Assembly (NCBI GenBank): GCA_035509415.1
Contig: DATJLQ010000049.1
Coordinates: 1 to 29,840 of the forward strand
Length of the DNA: 29,840 nucleotides
Source: DATJLQ01 sp035509415
GTDB lineage: Bacteria; Pseudomonadota; Alphaproteobacteria; JACZXZ01
Direction: 5' to 3'
Shown piece after piece: positions 17,992-25,283 of the stretch. The translations under genes were made by a program, and so were the position numbers. Numbering within the stretch: the stretch's first letter is position 1; every line of letters starts with the position of its first letter. Below the pieces are notes generated by a model. The model did not search any database. It had not been told where the DNA came from and worked only from the letters and a program-made list of their open reading frames with translations.

Positions 17992-19158
17992 ATGACCGCC
18001 TGCATCGTCGGCTGGAGCCATCTTCCCTTCGGCAAGCACGAAGGCGAGGACATCGAGGCGATGATCGTCCAGGTCGCGCGCGGCGCCCTTGCCGACGCGG
18101 GCATCGAGGCCAAGGACGTCGACCGCATCTTCATCGGGAATTTCAATGGCGGCTTCGTCTACCAGGATTTCCCGGCCTCTCTCGTGCTCCAGGCGGACGA
18201 CGCCTTGCGCTTCAAGCCCGCGACCCGGCTCGAGAACGCGTGCGCGACCGGCACCGCCGCGATCCATGGCGGGCTCGGCTCGATCAAGGCGCGCGACGCG
18301 CGCATCGCCCTCGTGGTCGGCGTCGAGAAGATGAGCGAAGTGTCGGGCGCCGCGCTCGGCGACTTCCTCATGAAGGCGAGCTACGCCAAGGAGGAGCGCG
18401 AGCAGTGCGGCAGCTTCGCGGCCCTCTTCGGCCGCATCGCCCAGCTCTATTTCCAGCGCTACGGCGACAAGTCGGACGCGCTCGCGCGCATCGCGGCCAA
18501 GAACCACAAGAACGGCGTCGTCAATCCCTATGCCCAGATCAGGAAGGATCTCGGCTACGAGTTCTGCCGCACCGTGAGCGACAAGAACCCGATCGTCGCC
18601 GCCCCCTTGCGCCGCACCGACTGCTCGCTCGTCTCGGACGGCGCCGCCGCCCTCGTGCTCGCCGACGTCGAGACGGCGCTTTCGTGCAAGAAGGCGATCG
18701 CGTTTCGCGCCGCCGCGCACGCGACCGACTTCATGCCCATGAGCCGGCGCGACATGACGCGGCTCGAGGGCTGCGCCGAGGCGTGGCGGCTCGCCTTCGG
18801 CGAGGCGCGCCTCACGCTCGACGACCTCTCGGTGCTCGAGACCCACGATTGCTTCACCATCGCCGAGCTCATGCAGTACGAGGCGATCGGCCTCGCGAAG
18901 CCGGGCGAGGGCCATCGCGCGATCGAGGAGGGCTGGACCGAGAAGAGCGGCAAGCTCCCGGTCAATCCCTCGGGCGGGCTCAAGTCGAAGGGCCATCCGA
19001 TCGGCGCCACCGGCGTATCCATGCACATCATGGCGGCCATGCAGGCGCGCGGGCTCGCGGGCGAGATGCAGGTGCCGGGAGCGAAGCTCGCGGGCGTGTT
19101 CAACATGGGCGGCGCCGGGGTCGCCAATTACGCGAGCATTCTCGAAGCCATCCGCTGA
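17992..19158 (+). CDS. Thiolase of the SCP-x/acetyl-CoA acetyltransferase type
   Basis: A 388-residue thiolase-superfamily enzyme that condenses or cleaves acyl-CoA thioesters. ENACATGTAAIHGGLGSIK contains the nucleophilic Cys84, ETHDCFTIAELMQYEAIGL is typical of the SCP-x branch, and GGLKSKGHPIGATGVSMH carries the catalytic His. The classical second cysteine (CxG near the C-terminus) is absent; the equivalent region reads FNMGGAGVANYASIL, as is usual in SCP-x and archaeal-type thiolases. The direction of the reaction is therefore uncertain. The start at 17992 follows AAGGAGCCCGCC. The AcuI-type reductase gene follows after 18 bases, suggesting joint work on short acyl-CoAs. Confidence 0.92.
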   Translation: MTACIVGWSHLPFGKHEGEDIEAMIVQVARGALADAGIEAKDVDRIFIGNFNGGFVYQDFPASLVLQADDALRFKPATRLENACATGTAAIHGGLGSIKARDARIALVVGVEKMSEVSGAALGDFLMKASYAKEEREQCGSFAALFGRIAQLYFQRYGDKSDALARIAAKNHKNGVVNPYAQIRKDLGYEFCRTVSDKNPIVAAPLRRTDCSLVSDGAAALVLADVETALSCKKAIAFRAAAHATDFMPMSRRDMTRLEGCAEAWRLAFGEARLTLDDLSVLETHDCFTIAELMQYEAIGLAKPGEGHRAIEEGWTEKSGKLPVNPSGGLKSKGHPIGATGVSMHIMAAMQARGLAGEMQVPGAKLAGVFNMGGAGVANYASILEAIR

Positions 19159-19176
19159 ACGGGCTGGAGGCGTTCC

Positions 19177-20166
19177 ATGAGCTTCAAGGCGATCCTGCTC
19201 GAGGAGCGGGATGGGAAGGTGAGCGGCGCCGTCAAGACGCTCGAGGAATCGGCGCTGCCCCAAGGCGAAGTCACGGTCGGCGTCCATTATTCGACGCTCA
19301 ATTACAAGGACGGCATGATCCTCGGCGGCATCGGCCGCCTGGTGCGCCAATATCCCCACGTGCCGGGGGTCGATTTCGCGGGCACGGTCGAGGCCTCGGC
19401 CTCGCCCAAATTCAAGCCCGGCGACAAGGTGGTGCTCACGGGCTGGCGCGTGGGCGAGAATCAATGGGGCGGCTATGCGCAACGCGCGCGCGTCAAGGCG
19501 GACTGGCTGGTGCCGCTGCCCAAGGGCATGACGACACTCCAGGCGATGGCCGTCGGCACGGCGGGCTTCACCTCGATGCTCGCAATCATGGCGCTCGAGG
19601 AGCACGGGCTCGCGCCCGACCAGGGCGAGGTGCTGGTGACCGGTGCGGCGGGCGGGGTCGGGAGCGTTGCGGTCGCGATTCTCGCCAAGCTCGGCTACCA
19701 GGTCGCGGCCTCGACCGGACGCCCGGCGCTCGAGGACTATCTCAAGGGGCTCGGGGCCAGCACGATCGTGCCGCGCGCCGAGCTCGCGGAGAAGCCGTCG
19801 CGCCCGCTATCGAGCGAGCGCTGGGCGGGTGCCGTCGACGCGGTCGGCGGCAATACGCTCGCGAACACGCTCGCCCAGCTCAAATACCACGGCAGCGTCG
19901 CCGCCTGCGGACTCGCCGGCGGGGCCGATTTCCCCGCGAGCGTGATCCCATTCCTCCTGCGCGGCATCAACCTGCTCGGCATCGATTCGGTGATGTGCGC
20001 CCAGGACCGGCGTGCCGCCGCGTGGCAGCGTCTCGCGCGCGATCTTCCCTTCGCGAAGCTGGAATCCGGCATCCGCAAGGTTCCGCTCGCGGACGTGCTC
20101 GCGCTCGGGCCCCAGATTCTCAAGGGCCAGGTGCAGGGCCGCGTCGTGGTCGACGTCAACGGGTGA
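19177..20166 (+). CDS. acuI: AcuI/YhdH-family acryloyl-CoA reductase-like oxidoreductase
   Basis: A 329-residue zinc-free medium-chain dehydrogenase/reductase. MSFKAILLEERDGKVSGAV, STLNYKDGMILGGIGRLVR and YPHVPGVDFAGTVEAS are the N-terminal GroES-like domain signatures of the YhdH/AcuI group, and VLVTGAAGGVGSVAVAILAK is the NADPH-binding Rossmann loop. The group reduces acryloyl-CoA to propionyl-CoA with NADPH, detoxifying acrylate in DMSP or 3-hydroxypropionate metabolism, although some members act on other enoyl substrates. It is probably in one operon with the thiolase upstream. Its last 11 bases overlap the 3' end of the minus-strand DUF4010 gene. Confidence 0.9.
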   Translation: MSFKAILLEERDGKVSGAVKTLEESALPQGEVTVGVHYSTLNYKDGMILGGIGRLVRQYPHVPGVDFAGTVEASASPKFKPGDKVVLTGWRVGENQWGGYAQRARVKADWLVPLPKGMTTLQAMAVGTAGFTSMLAIMALEEHGLAPDQGEVLVTGAAGGVGSVAVAILAKLGYQVAASTGRPALEDYLKGLGASTIVPRAELAEKPSRPLSSERWAGAVDAVGGNTLANTLAQLKYHGSVAACGLAGGADFPASVIPFLLRGINLLGIDSVMCAQDRRAAAWQRLARDLPFAKLESGIRKVPLADVLALGPQILKGQVQGRVVVDVNG

Positions 20167-21436
20167 GCCAGAGCGCGAGCCCGATTCCGGCAATTCCCAC
20201 CAGCACCAATGCCGCGGCCGGCACCGCGCCGCCGCGCCAGCGTCCGAACGCGACGGCGTAGGCCGCCTTGAGCGCGTTGTTGGACGAGGCCGCGATCAGG
20301 ATGGTCGCGGCTTGGGACGCGAGGGCCGCATCGTGCGCGGCGCCTTGGGCGACCGAGAGCACGAAGGGATCGATGTCGGTGACCCCGACGATGGCCGCGA
20401 GCCAATAGAGTCCGGCAAAGCCGAAGCGGCCCTGCACCCAGCTCGAGACGAGCGAGATCGCGACGAAGAGGGCCGCGAACAGAAGCGCCGTGCCGATCGC
20501 GAGCGGATTGGCGGGTGCCGCCGTAGCACCGCTCGCGGGTGCGGCACCACGGTGTCGCGCGTAGCAGGCACCCGCGAGAAGCGCCGAAAATGCCGCGAGG
20601 CCGAGGAGCCATGGCAAGAGCTCGAGTGCGAGCGCCAGATTGAACACGGCGACCACGGCCGCGATGCGCAGATACATGATCGCGGTCGCGAGCACGATTC
20701 CGCTTTGGAGCAGCGCCGTACGCTCGGGTGCCTGGCGCAGCTCGCGGCCCAGCACGACCGTGGTCGCGGTCGAGGAATAGAGCCCGCCCAGGACGGACGC
20801 GAGCAGCCCGCCCGCGCGCGGCGCCACGTAACGCTGCACGAGATAGCTCGCATAGGAGATCGTGCTCACCGCGATCACCGCGAGCCAGACCTGGTAGGGC
20901 GTGATCGAGGTGAGCGTCGTCACCGGCTTGTTGGGAAGAAGCGGGAGCACGATGCCGGTCAGGATCAGGAACTTGCCCGCCGCGCTCAGCTCGTCCTGGG
21001 GCAGGCGGCGCGCGAGGGCGTGAAGCGGCGCGCGCGCGCCGAGGAGCAGGACTGCCGCGACCGCGAACGCGACGCCGAGCCAGATCGGTCCCCACAGCAC
21101 GATCGGCCCGCCGAGATATGCCAACAGATTGCAGACCGGAACCATGAGACCGGCGTCGCGCCGCGCGGGCTCGAGGTCGGGCCGGACGCGGCTCTTGTAG
21201 TAGGCGAGGAGCCAGATGCCGAGCGCTGCGAGGCCGGCAACGAACGGCAGCGCGTAATGGGGCTCGAGGAAGAAGAGCAAGCCGCCTGCGAGGGCGAGGA
21301 GCGGGAAGGTGCGCACGCCGCCCGGCGGCTTTTCCGGGTCGGCGCCGTAGAATTCCTCGAACGCGAGCCCGAAGAAGAAGGCGAGGCCGAGAAGGATCAG
21401 CAGCCGCTCGGGCGTTACCTGCAGATTGCCGTCCAT
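20156..21436 (-). CDS. MgtC/SapB-DUF4010 family membrane protein
   Basis: A 426-residue polytopic inner-membrane protein with about a dozen hydrophobic segments. The N-terminus (RLLILLGLAFFFGLAFEEFY, then GVRTFPLLALAGGLLFFL) resembles MgtC/SapB proteins. The C-terminal two thirds has the DUF4010 signatures GGLYSSTATTVVLGRELRQ and IVGVTDIDPFVLSVAQGA and AATILIAASSNNALKAAYAV. The transported substrate, if any, is unknown; divalent cations are often guessed from the MgtC link, without proof. The ATG at 21436 is preceded by GGTGAG. It converges with acuI (11-base overlap). Confidence 0.88.
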   Translation of the reverse strand: MDGNLQVTPERLLILLGLAFFFGLAFEEFYGADPEKPPGGVRTFPLLALAGGLLFFLEPHYALPFVAGLAALGIWLLAYYKSRVRPDLEPARRDAGLMVPVCNLLAYLGGPIVLWGPIWLGVAFAVAAVLLLGARAPLHALARRLPQDELSAAGKFLILTGIVLPLLPNKPVTTLTSITPYQVWLAVIAVSTISYASYLVQRYVAPRAGGLLASVLGGLYSSTATTVVLGRELRQAPERTALLQSGIVLATAIMYLRIAAVVAVFNLALALELLPWLLGLAAFSALLAGACYARHRGAAPASGATAAPANPLAIGTALLFAALFVAISLVSSWVQGRFGFAGLYWLAAIVGVTDIDPFVLSVAQGAAHDAALASQAATILIAASSNNALKAAYAVAFGRWRGGAVPAAALVLVGIAGIGLALWLTR

Positions 21437-21591
21437 CGGGGCTCACCGTCCGCTCGAAGCTCAAGGCCGCGGAGGACGGTAAACCCTGGCCCGGGCGGCC
21501 ACAAGGCAGGAGCGTCCGCGTTGCGCCGGATTTGCTGCGCCTGCGAGGAGGTTAGGGGCGCCTTCGGCGGAGGCGAAGGACGACCTGGGTT

Positions 21592-21804
21592 TCAGAGATC
21601 GCCCGGCTCTAGCCCGGTGCGCTTCGCGATCCTGGCAAGCATGGTGGGCCCGATCTCGTCGCCGTCGTGAAAGGCGAACACGAAATCGCTCCAACCATGA
21701 CGCGCGAGCACGCGGTGCGAGCCGACTTGCCGCTTAACCGTCCATCCAATGCGCTGAAGCGCGCGCAGGACTCGACCCGCCTTGACGGCCGGCCAGGCGC
21801 TCAC
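21592..21804 (-). CDS. hicA: HicA-type mRNA interferase toxin
   Basis: A 70-residue dsRBD-like protein. VKAGRVLRALQRIGWTVKRQ, then GSHRVLARHGWSDFVFAFHD and GPTMLARIAKRTGLEPGDL match the HicA/YcfA pattern, with the catalytic His at about residue 30 in GSHR. HicA toxins cleave mRNA independently of or on the ribosome and are held inactive by HicB. It follows hicB with a four-base ATGA overlap (21801-21804), so the two are translated together. Confidence 0.87.
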   Translation of the reverse strand: MSAWPAVKAGRVLRALQRIGWTVKRQVGSHRVLARHGWSDFVFAFHDGDEIGPTMLARIAKRTGLEPGDL

Positions 21805-22001
21805 GCCGCGAACAGATTCCGAGCCTCGTCCGGCAGCGGCTCGCCGTTCTCGATACGGTCGGCAATGACCCGAAGCGCGAGCGCCGTGGCGTGCATGCGC
21901 GCTTCGGCTTCCGTTTTGCCATAAGCGAGCACGCCGGGAAGCGCCGGTACCTCGGCGATCCAGCGTCCATCGTTTTCACGCTCGATCTCGATCGTGAGCA
22001 T
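21801..22001 (-). CDS. hicB: HicB-type antitoxin (short form)
   Basis: A 66-residue antitoxin with the partial RNase-H-like HicB fold: LTIEIERENDGRWIAEVPAL, PGVLAYGKTEAEARMHATAL and ALRVIADRIENGEPLP. It lacks the C-terminal ribbon-helix-helix or HTH DNA-binding domain found in longer HicB proteins, so how it regulates transcription is unclear. Order is antitoxin first, then toxin. The ATG at 22001 has no clear ribosome-binding site and lies about 8 bases from the predicted transcription start. Confidence 0.85.
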   Translation of the reverse strand: MLTIEIERENDGRWIAEVPALPGVLAYGKTEAEARMHATALALRVIADRIENGEPLPDEARNLFAA

Positions 22002-22015
22002 TTGTTGCGACGCTC

Positions 22016-22044
22016 GGTATATCGCGGCTTACGGACGTTGAGAA
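22016..22044 (-). promoter_or_regulatory. Candidate hicBA promoter
   Basis: On the minus strand TTCTCA (22044-22039) and TATACC (22021-22016) are 17 bases apart, each matching consensus at four of six positions. The transcription start would be near 22009, giving a leader of only about 8 bases before hicB. Confidence 0.45.
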
Positions 22045-22053
22045 TGATCGGTT

Positions 22054-22069
22054 TTGCGCGCGCGCGCAA
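22054..22069. repeat. Perfect palindrome upstream of hicBA
   Basis: TTGCGCGCGCGCGCAA is a perfect 16-base palindrome 53 bases upstream of the hicB start and 43 bases after the glxA-like stop. It may be an operator or a hairpin at the end of the upstream transcript. Alternating CG runs are frequent in this genome, so the weight is modest. Confidence 0.4.
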
Positions 22070-22111
22070 CGACGTTCGCAGCGCCCGGCGCTCGCTGCAA
22101 TCCGGGCGGCC

Positions 22112-23206
22112 CTACGCCCGTGCTGCCTCGGAATACGGTGAAGGTCTCGGCCGCGCGCGCGAGCGGAAACGGTCGCGATAATCCTGCGGGCTCACGCCGA
22201 GCCGGCGTTGGCAGGCGCGGCGCAAGCGCTCCGCGTTGCCGAAGCCCGCGCGGCGCGCCACGATCTCGATCGGGTGCGCGCTTTCCTCGAGGAGCCGGCG
22301 CGCCGCCTCGAGGCGCGCATTCTCGACGAAGTCGCCCGGCGTCGATCCGGCCTCGCGCAGGAACACGCGCGCGAAATTGCGCGGACTCATCGCCGCGCGC
22401 GCGGCAAGCGCGGGAACCGCGAGATCGTCCGCGAGGTGATCGAGGATCCACGCCTGGAGCGCCCTGATGGGCGGGCTCTCGGCCGTTTGCGCGGCGAGAT
22501 GGGCGCTGAATTGGGATTGGCCGCCCGGGCGCTTCACGAACATGACGAGATAACGCGCGACCTCGAGCGCAAGCGCGCGTCCCCAATCCTCCTCGACCAA
22601 TGCGAGCGCCAAATCCATCCCCGCGGTGACGCCGGCCGAGCTGTAGGTGTTGCCGTCGCGCACCCAGATCGCGTCCGCGTCGACCTTGACCGCGGGATGA
22701 TCGTGCGCGAGGAGCGCGCATGAGGCCCAATGGGTCGTGGCCCGCTTGCCGTCGAGAAGGCCGGTCGCCGCGAGCACGAGGGCACCGGTGCAGACCGAGC
22801 CCAGGCGGCGCACGCGCGGCGCCATGCGCTTCAGCCATTCGACGAGCGTTGCGTCGCGCCGCATCGCGCGACTCCCTTGACCGCCCGCGATGAGCAGCGT
22901 GTCGAGCGGCGCGTCGAAATCGGCGTAAGCGCGGTCGACCAGGAACGCGACTCCGGCGGTGCTGCGCACGGTCGGCGTTCCGGGGCCGAGCGAGATCGTC
23001 TCGTAGGCGCGCGCCGCGGCCCCCTTCTGATGCAGCATGCGCGACGCCGCCTCGAACACCGCCTGCGGTCCGGCCATGTCGAGAATCTGGATGTCGGGAT
23101 AGACCACGATGCCGACGCGGCGCGTGCGCGTCTCGGGTGCGGCCGGCACGGCGTCGATCGACGCGCGCGGCGGACGGCGGAGCGGGGGCTGGGCGGGCTT
23201 TTTCAT
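22112..23206 (-). CDS. GlxA-family transcriptional regulator (DJ-1/PfpI + AraC HTH)
   Basis: A 364-residue regulator with two domains. The DJ-1/PfpI-like sensing domain covers about residues 30-215 (TRRVGIVVYPDIQILDMAGP, LIAGGQGSRAMRRD, and GSVCTGALVLAATGLLDGKR with the nucleophile-elbow Cys). A C-terminal AraC-type double helix-turn-helix lies at about residues 250-350 (LAVPALAARAAMSPRNFARV, EIVARRAGFGNAERLRRA). Members control catabolic and stress genes; the ligand and targets here are unknown. The ATG at 23206 is preferred; an in-frame TTG at 23248 would add 14 residues. It is divergent from gcrA, so the 190-base gap with the GANTC cluster may serve both genes. Confidence 0.92.
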   Translation of the reverse strand: MKKPAQPPLRRPPRASIDAVPAAPETRTRRVGIVVYPDIQILDMAGPQAVFEAASRMLHQKGAAARAYETISLGPGTPTVRSTAGVAFLVDRAYADFDAPLDTLLIAGGQGSRAMRRDATLVEWLKRMAPRVRRLGSVCTGALVLAATGLLDGKRATTHWASCALLAHDHPAVKVDADAIWVRDGNTYSSAGVTAGMDLALALVEEDWGRALALEVARYLVMFVKRPGGQSQFSAHLAAQTAESPPIRALQAWILDHLADDLAVPALAARAAMSPRNFARVFLREAGSTPGDFVENARLEAARRLLEESAHPIEIVARRAGFGNAERLRRACQRRLGVSPQDYRDRFRSRARPRPSPYSEAARA

Positions 23207-23293
23207 GGCGCTATCTTGGGCGCGCGGGGGTTTGGCAGCAATGACCAAGTTCGATCATTTTCTGCCAAGTCCGGTGCGTGAAATTACCCACAA

Positions 23294-23329
23294 GATTCCA
23301 CGGTTACCCGATGGAATCTGACTCGACTC
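23294..23329. promoter_or_regulatory. Cluster of four GANTC (CcrM methylation) sites upstream of gcrA
   Basis: GATTC (23294-23298), GAATC (23314-23318), GACTC (23320-23324) and GACTC (23325-23329) fall within 36 bases, about 70-100 bases before the gcrA ATG. GANTC is the target of the alphaproteobacterial cell-cycle methylase CcrM, and GcrA is known to act at methylated GANTC promoters. Closer to the gene, GTATGT is repeated (23354-23359 and 23363-23368) and TATAAC (23381-23386) is a possible -10 element; no good -35 is seen. Confidence 0.6.
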
Positions 23330-23396
23330 CGGCGTGGGGCCCCAGTATTTTGTGTATGTCAGGTATGTGACCACTACATCTATAACGAGGTGCCAC

Positions 23397-23744
23397 ATGT
23401 TTTGGACAGAGGAGAGGGTCTCGGCCCTTCAGCAGCTCTGGGCCCAGGGCCTCTCGGCCAGCCAGATCGCCGAACGGCTGGGCTCGGTCACGCGCAACGC
23501 CGTGATCGGCAAGGCCCACCGTCTAGGCCTCGCGGCCCGCCCGTCGCCCATTCGTGTCGAGCGCGCGCCCGCGCCGCCGCGCCCCGCCGCCGCCAATTAC
23601 AAGGGCCCGACCTGCCAGTGGCCGATCGGCGATCCGGCGAGCCAGGATTTCCACTTCTGCGGCGCGCCGATCGAGCCCGGCCGTCCCTATTGCGCCCATC
23701 ACTGCGAGGGCGCCTACATCAGGCGCGACAACAAGGCGGCCTGA
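23397..23744 (+). CDS. gcrA: GcrA cell-cycle regulator
   Basis: A 115-residue GcrA-family protein, a sigma-70-RNA-polymerase partner that activates promoters carrying CcrM-methylated GANTC sites in alphaproteobacteria. The N-terminal DNA-binding helices are clear: FWTEERVSALQQLWAQGLSA followed by SQIAERLGSVTRNAVIGKAH and RLGL (residues 2-44). A Pro/Ala-rich linker follows (about 45-70). The C-terminal sigma-binding domain TCQWPIGDPASQDFHFCGAP ends with Cys99-Ala-His-His-Cys103. It is shorter than Caulobacter GcrA (about 170 residues), the difference lying in the linker. The start at 23397 is chosen because MFWTEERV is the family N-terminus; the frame is open 21 codons further upstream. It is convergent with the second PAS_5 gene. 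Confidence 0.95.
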   Translation: MFWTEERVSALQQLWAQGLSASQIAERLGSVTRNAVIGKAHRLGLAARPSPIRVERAPAPPRPAAANYKGPTCQWPIGDPASQDFHFCGAPIEPGRPYCAHHCEGAYIRRDNKAA

Positions 23745-23753
23745 TCCCGCTCG

Positions 23754-23784
23754 CGCCGGCACGGGAAACGCCCTCGTGCCGGCG
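23754..23784. terminator. Hairpin between convergent gcrA and PAS_5 genes
   Basis: CGCCGGCACG at 23754-23763 and CGTGCCGGCG at 23775-23784 form a perfect 10-base-pair stem with an 11-base loop. There is no T tract on either side. Its place between two convergent stops suggests a shared transcript-end or 3'-stabilising structure. Confidence 0.5.
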
Positions 23785-23810
23785 GCGTGCCCGAAGCCGT
23801 GCGGCCGCCG

Positions 23811-24329
23811 TCACGCTTCGGCGTGCGGATCGCCGGCGACGAAATCGACTCCGTAGAACAGCATGTCGACCGTCTCGCCGTCCGACGCGAGCGGTGCGCC
23901 GACGCTGACCGCGTAGCGGATGAAGCGATCCGGGCCGATATAGGGCAGGCGCGTCCAGCCGGGCCGGCGCTCCGCGCAGATCGCGGCGGCGAAGCGGAAT
24001 ACCGCACTCGGCGCGGACTTCTGCGGGAGATCGGACATTTTGAGGCCGGTCGTGTCCCGCTCGAGGCGCTCGCACACGCCGGTGCCGATCAGCCGGTAGC
24101 GGAAATCGAGCGGGTCGCGCAGGACGTCGAACAGCATGATGCGCGGCAGCAGGTTCGGAATGTGGAGCGGGTCGAGATCCGCGCGCGCCGGCATGGGCTT
24201 CGCGCCGCGCCGGCTGTCCCAATAGGCGAGCACGCTACGCAGAAGGGGTGTCGGCGGGGGCCGATCCCAGTGAAAAATCCAGCTGCCGTCCTCCAAGCGC
24301 TCGGAGGACGCGCCTTGCGCGGGCGACAT
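23811..24329 (-). CDS. PAS_5-type single-domain PAS protein, second copy
   Basis: A 172-residue soluble protein of the same family as the one at 13533-14000. LLRSVLAYWDSRRGAKPMPA and LHIPNLLPRIMLFDVLRDPL, then FRYRLIGTGVCERLERDTTG, and RYAVSVGAPLASDGETVDML follow the PAS_5 order. It has no output domain. About 25 N-terminal residues precede the PAS fold, so an internal start is possible. It is convergent with gcrA across the 23754-23784 hairpin. In alphaproteobacteria single-PAS proteins have been linked to cell-cycle and motility signalling, so a connection to gcrA is conceivable but only by position. Confidence 0.82.
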   Translation of the reverse strand: MSPAQGASSERLEDGSWIFHWDRPPPTPLLRSVLAYWDSRRGAKPMPARADLDPLHIPNLLPRIMLFDVLRDPLDFRYRLIGTGVCERLERDTTGLKMSDLPQKSAPSAVFRFAAAICAERRPGWTRLPYIGPDRFIRYAVSVGAPLASDGETVDMLFYGVDFVAGDPHAEA

Positions 24330-24495
24330 GCGCTCGACCCCTCATTCTCTCGCGCGCCGGCCGCGCCCAATTGCCCGCTCCGGTTTTCCCCGCCCGGAGG
24401 AGCGATATGGCCGCCAGCTTGAGGAAGCGGACGCAAAAATGCAAGGCGGCTGAAAGTCGCGGCGGCCGCGCGGCGCGGCTGCCCGGCGCAATCGC

Positions 24496-25101
24496 TCAGC
24501 GCTTCCGGGTCAAAGGATCGCGCCGACGCGGGCCGCGCCACACCACGGGCGCCATCCAGTCGAGCTTGCGGTTGGTCATGATGGGCGTGTTGGGATTGTA
24601 GGAGCGCAGCGTGTAGGTGCCCGCCTCGCTTCCCGGCTCGATCAGCTTCAGGAGCGTGCGCCCGTCGGCCAAACGCACGACGCAGTCCTCGTAAAGGCAA
24701 TTCGCCGGGTCGGTCCCGCGTAGGCGCGAATAGAAGATGAGCTCGCCCTCGAAATAGCGCGGGTTCATGCTGTCGCCGCGCACCCTGAGCGCCACCGAAT
24801 CGTGCTCGCCCGGCGGCGCCTCGACCTCTTCGGCCACGCGATCGCCCTGGTCCTCGAAATAACGCACTTCCTCGCCCGCGCCGACATAGCCCTTGACCGG
24901 CGCGATCTCGTATTCCTGGTCGGGCCCGAGCTCGTGGGCTTGGACGCCCAGGGCCGGCGCCAGGCGGCGCGCCCATTTAAGGGTGAGCGCGCGTTGTCCT
25001 TTCTCGAGACGATCGATCTGCTGCTGCGAGGTGCGCACGAGCTTGGCCAGCGCCGGCTGGCTCAACCCACGCGCCTCGCGGATCTTGCGCAGGGGACTCA
25101 T
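24496..25101 (-). CDS. CI/LexA-like phage repressor (XRE HTH + S24 peptidase)
   Basis: A 201-residue two-domain repressor. Residues 4-55 form a helix-turn-helix (LRKIREARGLSQPALAKLVR, TSQQQIDRLEKGQRALTLKW). Residues 66-190 form an S24 self-cleaving peptidase-like domain, with the likely cleavage pair Ala75-Gly76 in GYVGAGEEV, nucleophile Ser111 in RGDSMNPRYFEGELIFY and general-base Lys152 in GRTLLKLIEPGS. All parts for RecA-stimulated autocleavage are present, so SOS induction is likely. Start ATG at 25101 fits the family N-terminus; the frame is open 25 codons upstream. Twin palindromic operators lie 83-131 bases upstream of its start, between it and the divergent gene. Confidence 0.92.
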   Translation of the reverse strand: MSPLRKIREARGLSQPALAKLVRTSQQQIDRLEKGQRALTLKWARRLAPALGVQAHELGPDQEYEIAPVKGYVGAGEEVRYFEDQGDRVAEEVEAPPGEHDSVALRVRGDSMNPRYFEGELIFYSRLRGTDPANCLYEDCVVRLADGRTLLKLIEPGSEAGTYTLRSYNPNTPIMTNRKLDWMAPVVWRGPRRRDPLTRKR

Positions 25102-25183
25102 GTCGGTCGGCCCTCCCTTCCCGGTCCGGGCGAGGCAGGCGCGCGACGTGCTCTCGCGTCCGGCGCTGCCCCGCATTCAAGAT

Positions 25184-25198
25184 ACACCATTATGGTGT
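25184..25198. promoter_or_regulatory. Repressor operator, copy 1
   Basis: Perfect palindrome ACACCAT-T-ATGGTGT. It contains the candidate minus-strand -10 (CATAAT, 25194-25189), whose -35 TTTTCA lies at 25218-25213 with an 18-base spacer, so binding here would block the repressor's own promoter. Confidence 0.85.
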
Positions 25199-25217
25199 CT
25201 TTTCGCTTGACTTGAAA

Positions 25218-25232
25218 ACACCATTATGGTGT
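25218..25232. promoter_or_regulatory. Repressor operator, copy 2
   Basis: Identical 15-base palindrome ACACCAT-T-ATGGTGT, centred 34 bases from copy 1 (about three helical turns, compatible with cooperative binding on one face). It covers the spacer and start of the -10 of a candidate plus-strand promoter (TTGACT, 25207-25212) directed toward the divergent gene at 25284. Confidence 0.85.
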
Positions 25233-25283
25233 GTAAGCGCCATCTTGGACCCATTACGGCATGAGCGGCGTCGGGATTCGCCG

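Noticed and set aside
17655..20261. 868-codon plus-strand frame across the thiolase and acuI genes
   Set aside because: Arg/Gly/Ala-rich composition without domains; it overlaps two well-supported genes in another frame.
21437..21591. Possible RNA gene or terminator between hicA and the DUF4010 gene
   Set aside because: Only weak G/C pairing without a T tract and no tRNA-like cloverleaf was seen.
24407..24601. Small basic ORF (64 codons) starting after GGAGGAG, between the PAS_5 and repressor genes
   Set aside because: The ribosome-binding site looks good, but more than half of the ORF is antisense to the 3' end of the S24 repressor and the product has no recognisable pattern. It could be revisited if transcripts are found.
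25212..25283. TTG-started extension of the DUF6456-like gene through the operator
   Set aside because: It would place coding sequence over operator copy 2 and the predicted promoter; downstream ATGs are more plausible.
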